Shown: positions 1 through 10,564 of the stretch, piece by piece
Layout: each line of letters begins with the position of its first letter
How positions within the stretch are numbered: the first letter of the stretch is position 1
Source of the DNA: Zygnema cylindricum
Taxonomy: Eukaryota; Streptophyta; Zygnematophyceae; Zygnematales; Zygnemataceae
Length of the DNA stretch: 64,000 nucleotides
Reading direction: 5' to 3'
NCBI GenBank assembly: GCA_037447655.1
Contig: JBBHKE010002613.1
Coordinates: 112,758 to 176,757, forward strand
The notes under the pieces: model-generated
The model's input: the letters and a program-made list of their open reading frames with translations, nothing else
What the model was told of the DNA's origin: nothing
Databases searched by the model: none
Made by a program: the position numbers and the translations under genes

Positions 1-232
1 CACACTTAACGATTAAAATAATACTGCCAGCTGCAAGCGTTCGCGCCGTTTTCAAATTCCCCAACTTTGTCGTGCGCAAAACTTTTATTTACATGTGGTC
101 GTCACAGTTTTGTTACCGTAACACTTTAGTCGGCCGTGTCGATGTTTGCTTTCTAATGACGGTCGACGTTCATAAGCGCGACGTTCACAATACCGACGCG
201 GTTGATTACATTTCTTTTGCAACTCATAGCTT
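1..232. repeat. Extra copies of foldback-arm sequence
   Basis: No gene is visible. Bases 83-175 match 1289-1383 in direct orientation (the stretch running from TTTTATTTACRTGTGG to ACGGTCGAC), and bases 1-65 resemble the same arm near 395-460 in inverted orientation. The segment therefore looks like additional, diverged arm units of the foldback element that starts at 233, cut by the window edge. Confidence 0.6.
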
Positions 233-1577
233 GTCAATTTATTAAGGGAATTGATCATGGCAGTGACTGTTTTGGTTGCGCACAGTCACCTACGTCATTT
301 TGTAAAAAATTGTACGTTTGAAGTACACATTGGTACAAATAAAGTACCGCTGAGTCTAAATTTGACGGTCAATCGGTTGAACAACTTTGACTTTCAAAAT
401 ATTGTTTCAACCCCTTAAACTTTTGCCGCGCTTGCGAACGTCGACCGTCATAATAAAATTAGCAATTCACACAGCTGGCGAACGTTTACGGCAACAAAAC
501 TGCGGCAACCACACGTAAATAAAAGTGTTGCAGACAGTCACTTTTTGTCGTTATGTGAGCTCCACGGTGAAAGCACGTTGGATATTAACTTAGCCGCAAA
601 ACTGAAATTTAGTCGTATAAGCCATAGTTTAAAAGTAAGCGTTTTTTGGTAGGCCTTTTGTAGGCCGCCTTTAGCGTAAGTTGTGTTAGGGGCTTTCCAT
701 GTGATTTGCTTAGATCGTTACTTTCATCAGCGACCGTCTGATCGTCCGAATCCGACGATAGTCCTATCGTAAGTTGTGTTATGGGCTTTTCATGTGATCT
801 TCTTAGATCGTTACTTTCATCAACGACCATCAGATCGTCCAAATCTGACGCTTTAAATAAAAAGTCGCTCTCTTAAGGGTATATTGTATTTTTTGCCTAC
901 AATAGGCATATTGTATGGGCCTCTTTCATCTACTTTACAACTATGGTATAAGCATTACATTGAATTTAGGCGCAAATTGAAACGAAACCTCTTTAAACTG
1001 AAGTACATTACTGTAAGTCCTGTACGGAAATCTGAAAACGCACGAAACGAAATTTCGTTGTCAATGTAAGAATGTTGATTCGTAGATAGTGTGGCTGGAT
1101 TTCGTCGCGCGTGACAACGCGCATTTTTCTCATTTAATTTCAATTGATATTTTTACGCCGAGTCGTTTTATTATAGTGTACAAAGTTTATTTTGTTTGGT
1201 ACTAAGTTTAAATTTTGCGGCTAAGTTAATATCCAACGTACTTTCACCGTGGAGCTCACGTAACGAAAAAAAGTGAGTGTCTGCAACACTTTTATTTACG
1301 TGTGGCTGCCGCAGTTTTGTTACCATAAACGCTCGTCGGCCGTGTGAATTGCTACTTTTATTATGACGGTCGACCTTCGCAAGCGGGGCAAAAATTTAAG
1401 CGGTTGAAACAATGTTTTGAACGTCTAAGCTGTCCAACCGATTGACCGTCAAATTTAGACTCAATGGTACTTTACTTGTACCAATGTGTACTTCAAACGT
1501 ACAGTTTCTGACAAAATGACGTGACTGTGCGCAACCAAAACAGTCATTGCCATGATCAATTCCCTTTATTAATTGAC
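233..1577. mobile_element. Foldback-type element with ~375-bp inverted arms
   Basis: The left arm (about 233-612) is the diverged reverse complement of the right arm (about 1204-1577). The outer ends pair as GTCAATTTATTAAGGGAATT and its complement; the inner ends pair around TTAGCCGCAAAA. The loop is about 590 bp (613-1203). This is the layout of a foldback or long-TIR (MULE-like) DNA transposon. No transposase is recognisable, so it would be non-autonomous. The loop carries a 93-bp in-frame tandem repeat, listed separately. Arm divergence suggests an old insertion. No clear target-site duplication was found. Confidence 0.75.
609..842 (-). other. Small ORF with a 31-residue tandem repeat inside the foldback loop
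   Basis: A 77-codon minus-strand ORF consists largely of two diverged copies of a 31-residue unit. Both copies share DESNDL, SH-KP and TQLT. The DNA repeat has a period of exactly 93 bp (GATCGTCC at 740 and 833), so the frame is kept. The peptide is acidic and serine-rich (SSDSDDQT) and I recognise no family. It could be the residue of a transposon-encoded protein or chance reading of a duplicated non-coding segment. No promoter or intron evidence helps decide. Confidence 0.3.
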
Positions 1578-1591
1578 CGTCAAATCTTCAC

Positions 1592-1623
<32 letters not shown>

Positions 1624-1624
1624 T
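1592..1624. repeat. (A)n(TA)n microsatellite
   Basis: A short A run followed by about 13 TA dinucleotides, directly outside the right arm of the foldback element. Confidence 0.9.
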
Positions 1625-1631
1625 TCTCCTT

Positions 1632-2222
1632 CTAGAAGCTTCGGCCATGGCTCCCTGCTAGGGTTTTTCGCCTTTTTATCCGTGTATCCGGCGCCAAATT
1701 CGGCGTGCAAGCACTCTAACGAAAGATTTTTTCAAATTCTTTGTATTAATGGTAAAATCAACTCCATCCATTATCTCGTTTTCCCATAATAGACTCTGCT
1801 AGTTTCAGCCGATTTCCTTTTTTCTTTTCGTGACAATCTCCTCCCACCTTTGCCACTCAATTTGGCGATCATTTACTCCACCATCCGGATTTCTGCACTT
1901 CTTGCCATCCTCCGTTTAAATCAGCTCGTGCTTTTTCGCCGATGAATTTTTACAAGCTTCGGCCATGGCTTCCCACTAAGGATTTCTATCATTCTTTTCG
2001 TATTTTTCGTGTATCCGGCGCCAAATTTGGCGTGCAGTTTCTCAAAAAATATATATATTCAGAACCCTTTATAATAGACGGCAAATTAGATCCATCCGTT
2101 CCGCCGTTCTTCCATAATCGGCTCTACCACTTTCGAACGATTTCATTTTTTCCTTCTGTGGCGATCGCCTACCATCTTTGCCGCCCAATTTCGCGTCATA
2201 TTGGTCGGCCAATGGGATTTTG
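1632..2222. repeat. Direct repeat, two ~320-bp units
   Basis: AAGCTTCGGCCATGGCT begins both units (about 1636 and 1957). Each continues through TGTATCCGGCGCCAAATT and, further on, through diverged copies of a segment with CCATCCRTT, CCATAAT and CTTTGCC. This is an old tandem duplication of a ~320-bp non-coding unit. No gene is evident. Confidence 0.7.
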
Positions 2223-2225
2223 ACC

Positions 2226-2557
2226 TTACTGCACACAGGGAAGAGGACACAGGGAAGAGGACCTAAGGACCTGGGACCTGGTTTGAAAATTACGTTGTCG
2301 TTCGTGGATGCCCGGACCCTTTCGGGTGAGTGACACCTGAATACCTTGGTGGCCGTGCTCAACCGTCCACACCTCGGGTGGCACACGAAATTCGGTGAGC
2401 GTTCCACCCTGCAGTAGGTTAGGGTAGCAACAAATCATCCCGTGGGAGACTGGTTGGCGAAAGAAACAAAATAAAAATTAAAAAAAAAAAAAAAAACCAC
2501 CGAAAAAAAAAAAAAAAAAAACCACCCAAACATATATCGAGAAGCGGGTACTGTTCA
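2226..2557 (+). other. GC-richer leader with two long A runs, upstream of LINE ORF1
   Basis: About 230 bp of GC-richer sequence (2226-2460) is followed by two A tracts of roughly 17 and 20 bases split by ACCACCG. No ORF of note is present. It may be a LINE 5' untranslated region or a short retroposon with a poly(A) tail inserted before ORF1. I see no RNA gene I can name. Confidence 0.35.
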
Positions 2558-3322
2558 TTGGTGCGGGGCTTTCAATTCACGGTTTCGGGTTTTTGTTCAC
2601 TTGCTCCCCCTTTCGTCTTGCGCGGTTGGACGAGACCTTTGTGGGCCCCATTTATTTGCGGACATTCGACAAGTTACTCTACAATTCTTATGGCATGTCA
2701 TAAACGAAGAGCGTCTCGCTCTCCTTCCCCATCCTCTCCAACGCATCCGCGTGTACGGACCATCTCCTCAGGGTTGTCCCACCCTCTTGAACCGCCTCCT
2801 CCACCACCCACCTCCACACCCTCACCCCAACCCTTTCACCCAAACGATCCCCTTGTTCCTGTGCCCTCGTCCGAATCTGGAGAGCACCATACCCTACCTT
2901 TCCCTACACCGCGGTATCGCCCTCCTCATCGGCGAGAGCAATCTCAAGACTTGTCTTTGACCCTCATTTCCGACCGTCCTCTTCCTCCGCCCCCATCGGA
3001 GAGCCCTTCTACCCCTCCTCTAACCAACCCACCCATAGGTTTCCCCCATGTACCAATTTTGTCGTCCCATCCCCCTCACACAAACATCATAACTCCCTCT
3101 CAGGTCCATATTTCTACAACCCCTCATTCAGCCCATTCTTCTCATCATTCCCCTTCCCCTGTCCACCCTTCCTCTAGCACCCCTACATCTCGGATCCCTT
3201 GTCCGGGCTGTGGGAAGCCTTACGCTCAAGGTGCGGGTTTAACGCGATATGTAAAAGCGTGTCCCAAGATCGTTCCAACCGCTTCGAATGCACAAGACGG
3301 CACGAATGCTCCCCCCCTCTAA
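2558..3322 (+). pseudogene. LINE ORF1-like proline/serine-rich protein with zinc finger
   Basis: An open frame of 254 codons. The likely true start is the internal ATG at 2692 (MACHKRR), because the upstream part has no family-like content. The product is basic at its start, then very rich in Pro and Ser, and ends with a zinc-finger-like segment CPGCGKPYAQGAGLTRYVKAC. LINEs of the R2/NeSL type and related plant elements carry N-terminal fingers of the form C-x2-C-x(n)-H-x(n)-C. Here the expected His is Tyr, so the finger is probably defective. It lies upstream of a broken reverse transcriptase in the same orientation, which supports a LINE origin. Confidence 0.5.
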
Positions 3323-3329
3323 CGCCAAA

Positions 3330-3493
3330 ATTAGTTGCGATTGAAAAATTAGTTGTGATTGAGTGTTGCGATTGAAAAATTAGCATTCTCAGCTTCCGAT
3401 TGGCGGTCTCAAATTGAAAATTGGACAATTGTGTACGGAGAAAAGATGTTTTAAGTGTCTTAAAAACATAAACACTAATAGCGATACACGGTG
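3330..3493. mobile_element. Partial copy of the TA-flanked MITE
   Basis: The right end AACACTAATAGCGATACACGG-TG is followed by TA, as in the intact copies. The internal part (around 3380-3460, GGAGAAAAGATGTTTTAAGTG) matches the right arm of the copy at 19447-19663. The left end is degenerate. Confidence 0.55.
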
Positions 3494-3496
3494 TAG

Positions 3497-4560
3497 TCTC
3501 CTCAAAGAGGAGACTAGCTTAGCTAGACAGTGGACGTATAAATATATTACATGTGGAAAGGTGAAGATATATGAGAGATGGTAACCTTACATGTGGCATA
3601 CGCCACGCGCCTTCGGACAGGCGGGAATCAAATCAAACAAAAACCACCAAAAAATATTTTTCGAAGAATGTGCCGTGACGCCTCCTCCACCATCCGTCGA
3701 CATCCGAAATTTGCGGCACCACTACGAAACACAAACGACAAAACAACGACAATAATGACAAAACACGAACGTACAAATTGTACATTCACGTACTTGAATT
3801 TTGCGGCTGTCTGTACGGATACGCGTTCAGATATTGTGCTTTTGTAATATTTGACTATTTCGCCATAAAAACAGGAACCTACGTGCATCCAATATTCCAA
3901 TCGAAAGAAAAAATTTACGCGATAGATTCCTCGCTCACACGACCTCATGGAGAAGTGAACAAAATATTACTGCCAGTAAACGTATCCGTAGGATTGCTGT
4001 CGGCGCATGATAGTGAAGAGGTCTGTCCGTACGATTACTGTCGGCGCATGATAGAGAAAAGGCCTATCCGTACGATTACTGTCGGCTCCTCATGGAGATC
4101 GAGCGGTGGGGGCCCTTCTGCATCGAAGCACGGTGGCGGATGATAGGCGAGGCCTCCCAGACCTTCCTCCACGAGATCCAGTCCACATCCATGATCTTAG
4201 GGGGTGTGGAATTTAGTTTGTTGGGTTGTGGGGCATCATGTAGAGTGGGTTTTTTCTTTTTTGTCTAGCCATCTTTGGTTTTTTGTTTAGTCTTGTTAGT
4301 TAGCCTAGTTGCTTTTGTTTTTCCTCATTTGCTTGTTTTGTTTTGTTTTTTTTTCGTAGCTACTGACTCTTGTAATATTTAAATGCTCAATTTTCTTTTT
4401 TTTACCCCCTTTGTACTTTGATGGTTTTTCCATCGCACATTATGTAATAAAGACTTTTCTTTTCTTTTCTACAAAAGTCAAGGTCATTTAAGCACTTCAT
4501 CCACCGACACCCAATCCTTTATCCACTTCTACCCACACTTTTGGGGCTTTGGAGTGTATT
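3497..4560. other. No gene recognised; 42-bp tandem repeats
   Basis: This gap between LINE ORF1 and reverse transcriptase holds about 2.5 copies of a 42-bp unit at 3993-4095 (ATTRCTGTCGGCGCATGATAG then GTCCGTAC). A T-rich stretch with AATAAA at about 4445 could be an old retroelement 3' end. No coding similarity was recognised. Confidence 0.5.
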
Positions 4561-6520
4561 TTTTTGGACGAGATGCCTTTATAAAGGCTCTTATCGACTC
4601 CCCTCGTCTTTCAACATGAAGTCTATTGGGCATTGTCTACAAGTTATTTCGTGATGTTTTACCCTCTAAATCATGGGCTCGGGGTTGTGATATGTCCTTC
4701 GATTATAATCCTTTATTGTTGGTGGAACTCACCCCCATGCGGATTTGTGATTTTCTCGCGGCATCTCGCCTTTTCGTTGTCACCATCAAACCCAATGGGA
4801 GGATCCACCCTCTTTGTGTGGGAGAGGCTTATACCGATAGGTGGCCCGTGTCATTTCTATCAAAATTTTACCCGCATTTAATGATTATTTGTCCCCTCAT
4901 TATTTTGGAGTGGCAACTCTGAGGTGTTACAAGAATGTGGTCGACAATATTCAAACATTATTAGATGTCCATCCAGATTGTTTATCCTCCAAGTTAATGT
5001 TTCCAACACCTTTCATAAGGTAGATTGGAATGACATTTTTACGCAGCTTATGGTTGCCCTTTCCTCGATTGTCCACGTGTTTGCCTTTGTGCGAGCCTTT
5101 TGTTCTTACACCAACGAGCTCTCCTTCTCAGGTCAGAGTGATTTGGTTCCACGTTCCTCTTTGACCAGCACTCGGCAAGGCGACCCTCTTAGGGGACCTT
5201 TTTTTATCCTTCCTCACTACCGGGAGCTCCGCACTTCAGCTATCGCTTTCTTTTTTTCCCTATTCCTTTTTGTTGTAGACAATACACAAATTATTGGCCA
5301 TATAGAGAAGTCGTGTTGACCCATAAAGTTTTTAGGGATCGTTTGGCAAAACTCTAGTGTTTTGTTTGATTCTCGAAGTGTGTTATTTGGTCACCTTTTG
5401 GTGTTCTTCATTCTTTTACTCCCTCTCCTAGTTTTCAAACTCCTCCATCCGATGGTATTCTTGTATTGGTTCGGATAGGTTCTTGACCAAATTTATTTAT
5501 TTTACTGTTCAAATTCATTTGTCCCACGTGGACGAACTTTCAAACCTTTGTGATCCCCAAGTGACCTTTGCTTAGTTGTCAACGTATTTACCTCACCGTC
5601 CCTCATACCTTGTTCGGGCTTCCTCTCCCACCCCGTCATTTGTCTCATCTCTTTCCGCCTTTGACAATTGCCTCATGGATGTCTTTCACATTTTGTTAGG
5701 TTGTGGGGCATTTGATCGCGATTCTAAGCCTATAGCATGTATTCAGGCATACCTCTTATCCTTGTGGGGTGATTGGGTTTACTATCCACGGCACGTGGAC
5801 GCTAGCTATTTGGGAAGTTGGTGGATAATTGCCTCTAGTCTTGCCTCTCATTTTTTTGTTTGGGACATTCCTGTTCTTGCTTCATTGTTCTTAGCGTGTT
5901 AGACGATGTGTTCGACTTCCAACGGTTCATTTTAGAGGCGTCATGTTATATTCCTCCTCTTTGTTTATTGGATATACAAATTATTTCCACCGATTTCTGA
6001 TCTTGTTGTTGCCGCCATTAAAATTAAGCTTCTCGAGTGGCTTTGCTTTGATTCTTTATGTGCATGCCTTCTCTCTTATGGTGGACTTCGTTCTAGAGCT
6101 TGGCTATTACCTACATCTATTTTATCCATCCTACATCAGTTTCCGACTTAGCATCCCTCATTCACTTTTACTTTGCTTTCTTATTTGCCCGTTCGAGCCT
6201 ATCTTTGCGCCAGATGTCATTCATTTGCGTCGTTACTTTCATGGGGGGGGGATGAATTCAAGAGCACATCACAATTCGTAAGACTATTGCGAACAACACT
6301 TTGGAGGGGGGATATTCTATTCGTCGTGAGGTTTCACATTTTTTTTTCCTTGAATTGATACTGCATTACTTGATGGTGCAAGTTGTACATTTGGTGGCAT
6401 TGTTTTACCGAACCCTTCCTCGGATAGAGTCTTCGGTCAAGCGGTTCGGCATGTTGGAGTGGGTTGCTCATAAAGCATCTAGGAAGATAGAGCGTGATTT
6501 CGTACACTGAGATCCTTTGG
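4560..6520 (+). pseudogene. Broken LINE reverse transcriptase
   Basis: Several plus-strand frames together follow the plant non-LTR reverse transcriptase layout. They show KPNGRIHPLCVGEAY (normally KPNGKxRPIAVGE), a YFGVATLRCYKN-like segment, VNVSNTFHKVD (normally VDxxNAFNSV), FVRAF, STRQGDPLRGPFF (normally GTRQGDPLGGPLF) and VVDNTQIIG where the catalytic Y/LADDT-IVG belongs. The second catalytic Asp of the DD pair is changed to Asn. Stops and frameshifts separate the blocks, so the enzyme is dead. Further C-terminal LINE-like blocks follow at 5576-5902 and 6160-6300 (a CARCH motif). It shares orientation with the ORF1 remnant at 2558-3322. Confidence 0.7.
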
Positions 6521-6950
6521 GTGAATTTATTATGATGTTGATCGAGACAATGAGTTGTTTGTGTGCTACTTTGGAAGTGTTTCTTTGTACTTCTGGCGGG
6601 CTCTCGTTGGAGTGACGGGACCTAATACTCCTCCAACTCCGATCCTTACTTCTTCTTGTCGTCAATATTAACTGTTGATTTACAACGAGTGCAAACTTTT
6701 ATTCTTTTTTTATCAACTATTCCAATTATCGATTATAGGCGTGTCCCAAAACTCCCTCGGTGTGCTCCCTCGGGCTGGAGGGTTTTACAAGGTTGGTTTT
6801 TGTAGTTCTTTGTTTATGTGGAGGTTTCGCCAGGTTATGTTAGTTTAAGCATATTGTTGTGTCCTGACTTTAGTGGTTGTTGCTTCTTTGAGTTTCTTTG
6901 TTTTGCGTGCATTTTTTCTGGGTGTTTATTTTCTTTCGCCTTGCTTTTCC
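6521..6950. other. Probable LINE 3' region, no gene
   Basis: T- and G-rich sequence downstream of the reverse transcriptase remnant. No conserved coding block is visible. It may be the LINE 3' untranslated region. Confidence 0.35.
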
Positions 6951-7880
6951 TTCTTATGTGGTGATAATACGATTTTAAACTACAAATATTACACAACATG
7001 CTTTAGAGCATACCCGACAAAGGTGTCGCGAAGTGCACTATCACTCTACTTCACGCCAATCTGCAATGGGTGTTTGTACCAATTTTTACACCCGAAAATA
7101 TGGTGGCGAAGAACATCTGGCGACAGATGATGCTCCATGCGAGTGGTGTTAGAAGAACACTAGTGTGACAATATTTTGAGATATTTAGCGGTGACTACGT
7201 CTCTAACCCTAAATGTTTAAGGTAGATTGACAAAAATGAAGCATAAAAATGGCCATTTCTACTAATGTTTGGTTGTTCCTTTCTACATCTCCGTTTTGTT
7301 GAGGAGTGTACGGGGTGCTCAGTTGATGTGTGATGTCGTATTGAGCAACGCACGCGGAGAAATGTTTAGAGAGGGATTCAATGTCATCATCGTTGGGAAG
7401 GATTTTGATGCATTTTTGGTGGAGGTTTTCAATTAATTCTTTGGAACTTGAAAACGAGCAAAGACGTCAAATTTGTGACAAATAGTTTACTGATGAGAGA
7501 ATTGGGTAGGTTACTGGTGATCGATAATTGTGACAAAATTCAAAGATCCACCCAAAATCCGAGTACGCATTGGTTCACACACATCAACATGAATCAAGAG
7601 ACCAAGGGTGAACCTCCATTAGCCAAAAGGTGGGGTTGTGACACCATACGTTTTCGTACCATTTCGTACCTATATTATAAAACATATTTACTAGATGTCT
7701 ATCGATATTCTCCAAGCTTCTTGGCCATTGACCACCGGATGTCTTTCTTTTTCGCTTTCGCAACGTAATCTCTCTACCCAACCAGTTTTTGACTGCCATC
7801 CTCAAAGAGGACATTAGCCACAAATGGAGCGTGTACAATTAGCACATTTAAAAATAGTAAACTACGTTCCACGATGGACA
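6950..7880 (-). pseudogene. Ty1/copia integrase fragment
   Basis: Read on the minus strand, the segment gives in order a LANGGSPLVS-like stretch, LIHVDVCEPMRTRILGGS, a stretch equivalent to YDITHQLSTPYTPQQNG, VERNNQTLVEMA, and a degenerate HHIFGCK. This is the copia integrase order: core entry (HxDxxGPM), TPQQNGxxERxNRT carrying the catalytic Glu, then the SHLRIFGC block. Stops and frameshifts interrupt it. No LTR, gag or reverse transcriptase was found beside it, so it is an isolated fragment. Confidence 0.7.
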
Positions 7881-8354
7881 AACTTACACATGGTTTAGGC
7901 TATGCACCTTCACCATGTATGCAAATCCACGGTAAATCTTGTTCGGAGGATATTTTCTCACGTTTCTTCGACCATCCATTGACGTTGGTGGAAGGGTTTT
8001 TGGGTTCTAAAACATTACAACACATGTCGTACAATGATAGTTTAAGCACGATGTTACTTTAAGCACGCACAAACATGACATTTTAATAACCGTTTACAAA
8101 TTTTAAATTTGTCTGCTCATACGGATGTTTTCATTCACATTTTGCGTTTAAAATTGTTGACGATTTTCAAAGTTCGAACACAATCCTACCTGGTGTAAAC
8201 CAGAAAAAAACACGTAATCAAGAGGTAGAGAATTTTATTGGCACGACCTTGATGGAGAATTTGTCAAAACATTACGGCTAGTAAACGTATCTGTACGGGT
8301 ATTGGCACACCGCCTAATGGAGTTAGAGATTTTGTCAAAACATACTGCTAGTAA
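7881..8354. other. No gene recognised
   Basis: A/T-rich sequence with short ORFs only. A block at 8263-8357 (TACTGCTAGTAA and GTAAACGTATC) resembles 3957-4000, so it probably belongs to a dispersed repeat. Confidence 0.4.
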
Positions 8355-8690
8355 TGCGAGTCCTTCTACTGGAGCGAGTCCGTGGCCTCCGGTACTTAGC
8401 CAAATTTTCGAGGCTCTCTTGTGCAAGTCCTCCTTGTGCAAGTCCGTCACGTAGTGCGACGACTCCTCTTGGTGGGAGTCCGTGGCCCTCGACACCTAGC
8501 CAAATTTTTGAGGCCTCATTGTGCGAGTTAGCCTCGTGTTGTGAGCCCCTTCAGTTTAACTCGTGGGCTTAGGTACTTAGCCAAGTTTGGGAGCCTCTTC
8601 TACTTGGCTGTATCCTTTAATTTGTCCATCTGATACGAGTTAAGTGATCTTTAGTTCTTAGTCAATTTTTGGCGACTCTTGGTGAGAGTC
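8355..8690. repeat. ~90-bp tandem repeat, 3-4 diverged units
   Basis: The core GTACTTAGCCAAATTTTCGAG recurs in diverged form near 8392, 8491, 8571 and 8655. It is generally preceded by GGGAGTCCGTGGCC-type sequence. The period is roughly 85-95 bp. Minus- and plus-strand ORFs through it look like by-products. Confidence 0.65.
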
Positions 8691-8985
8691 TTCCATCGGT
8701 GCGTCGGTTGGGTTATCGCACCGGTGATGGAATAATATATCAAATTATAACTTTTTTTAAGTAAATGACCTAGCGTTTAAGTACATGAGACTGAATAAGC
8801 GTCACTAAACAATTTTGTACAAAAGCATAAAATTGATATTGTACAGAAAAGTACTACTAGTCGCCCGGAATGAATATCTGACCAAACATTGGTAGTGATG
8901 TGTGTTGAGAGCCTCTTGCCCGATTTTTAGATGTTTTTTTGACCTAGAGATAATCAATATATGGTGGTGTATGAAGAAGGCTAAT

Positions 8986-9302
8986 ATGGTTGTTATGTAT
9001 ATCTCAATAAATTATCGGTTTGATAACTATCGCAATACCTCCATATCGGTTTCCAAAAAAATGTCATTAAGCAACAACCCCCCACACCACCCCACCCCAC
9101 CCCCCGGGGGAAGGAATCTTTCTTACTATTTTCCATACATTACTTCTGTATTACAGCTGTACAAACCCATACCTCCCGCCAATTATGTCGCGACAATTTT
9201 CGTTGGTCCCTGGGCGATATATCGGGTTCTCTGACCATTCAATATTCAATTTATCGAATATGAAAATTATCACGATAAATTTTTTCCTGATATACAACAC
9301 TA
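8986..9302. mobile_element. Degenerate copy of the ATCGGTA-rich TIR element
   Basis: It shares the GTTGGTCYCTG...GCGATATATCG block with the copies at 39261-39672 and 44717-46650, and ends in GATATACAACAC, close to their terminal GATACACAACA. Internal TTATCGGTTTGATAACTATCG also matches the family style. A run of C and G (9078-9113) interrupts it. Confidence 0.5.
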
Positions 9303-9428
9303 CATTTAAGACAAGGTTGACTGAGTATTGGATCTAGAAGTGCATCATGAGACGTGGAAAATGCCATGATAGACGTACATTAATCACCAAGAAACGGCAA
9401 AAATTGACCGACTCACTAAATAAACAAC

Positions 9429-9480
9429 AGAGGGAGGGAGGGAGGAAGGAAGGGAGAGGGAGGGAGGGGAGGGAGGACTC
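9429..9480. repeat. GA-rich (GGGA)n microsatellite
   Basis: A purine-only run built on GGGA/GGGAA units. Confidence 0.85.
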
Positions 9481-10029
9481 CCTTTATCCCTCCCCTTTTT
9501 TCTTTTCCTAATTACAGTAAACACAATCCTAAGGACAACACAAAATTCAGAGCCAGAGAAAGAATTTGAAAATACAAAAAAACCGATTAACGACCATATT
9601 CATGTAAAAAACCGAATAAATGAGGACATTTTGTATCCCAAAAAACAAAAGAAAAATCAATTTACTGGAAAATTTTTAATCAATAGGAACATAATGGGGT
9701 ATTGTTTGAAAATCCTTCCCTCTTTTCACTCTCTTCACCCATCATTTGTTTCTTCCAATAACTACCTTCCCTCTTTTTCCAATCTTTTTCCTCGCAATCT
9801 CACACAATAAAACTACAATTTCATCTTTTTCCCAAATACTGGAATAAAAAAAACAAAAACTTCGTCAGTGTCGATTTTTTTTTAAGAACTTTTCAAAATA
9901 AAAAAGAGAGATTTTTCGAAATACTTATATTTTTTCCTCTAAAAATAAACTCTGATACTCCACTTTTCCTACAAAACCTGACCAGAAAAAAAAAAACTTT
10001 CTACATTCCTTTTTTTGTAAAAGATATGA
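9481..10029. other. No gene recognised, A/T-rich
   Basis: A-rich and T-rich sequence with no conserved coding content. It lies downstream of the pyruvate kinase stop on that gene's strand and could include distal 3' flank. Confidence 0.4.
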
Positions 10030-10560
10030 AAAAATCTCGCAAACATTTTCAAATATTCCAAGGATGTTGGAACATTTTCGGAACATTTTTACAAAATATT
10101 TCAGAAATTTTTGAAACATTTTTTAGTCGAAACACTTCCAACAATTGAAATATTTTTACGGAATTTTTTGAACAGTTTACACCAAAATATTTGAAAAATT
10201 TCTCAAATATTTTATATTGATGCATGTCAAACATTTCAAACATTTTTGAAAACATATAAAACACATTTCTCAATTTTTTGAATGAAAAACGTCGAACATT
10301 TCGAACAATTTTTAAAACATTTCAATGCTTAATGTTTTAAAAACCACCTGAACAGTTAAACATGGTTTTGAAACATTTCAGACGTTTCCAAAACATTCAA
10401 ACATGTTTTTAAACATCTAAAACAAAAATGTTGCAAACATTAAAAACATGTTTCCAACATTCCAAACACTCCAAACATTCTACAGATGTTTCAAAGGTTT
10501 CAAACGTTTAAAACATGTTTTAAACATTTTAAACACGTTTTAAAACACTTCAAAACGTTT
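10030..10560. repeat. Quasi-periodic AAACATTT/AAACATGTTT tract after the pyruvate kinase stop
   Basis: About 530 bp built of dozens of diverged ACATTT, AAACATGTTTT and GAAACATTTC words spaced roughly 10-20 bp apart, many self-complementary. It begins five bases downstream of the pyruvate kinase stop codon in the gene's direction and so would be its 3' untranslated or termination region. The spacing is irregular, so it is better described as an iterated motif than as a strict tandem repeat. Confidence 0.6.
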
Positions 10561-10564
10561 TTTC

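Noticed and set aside
2226-2460. 5S rRNA or other structural RNA gene
   Set aside because: The GC-rich block followed by A runs suggested an RNA gene, but no conserved 5S, snRNA or tRNA element could be matched.
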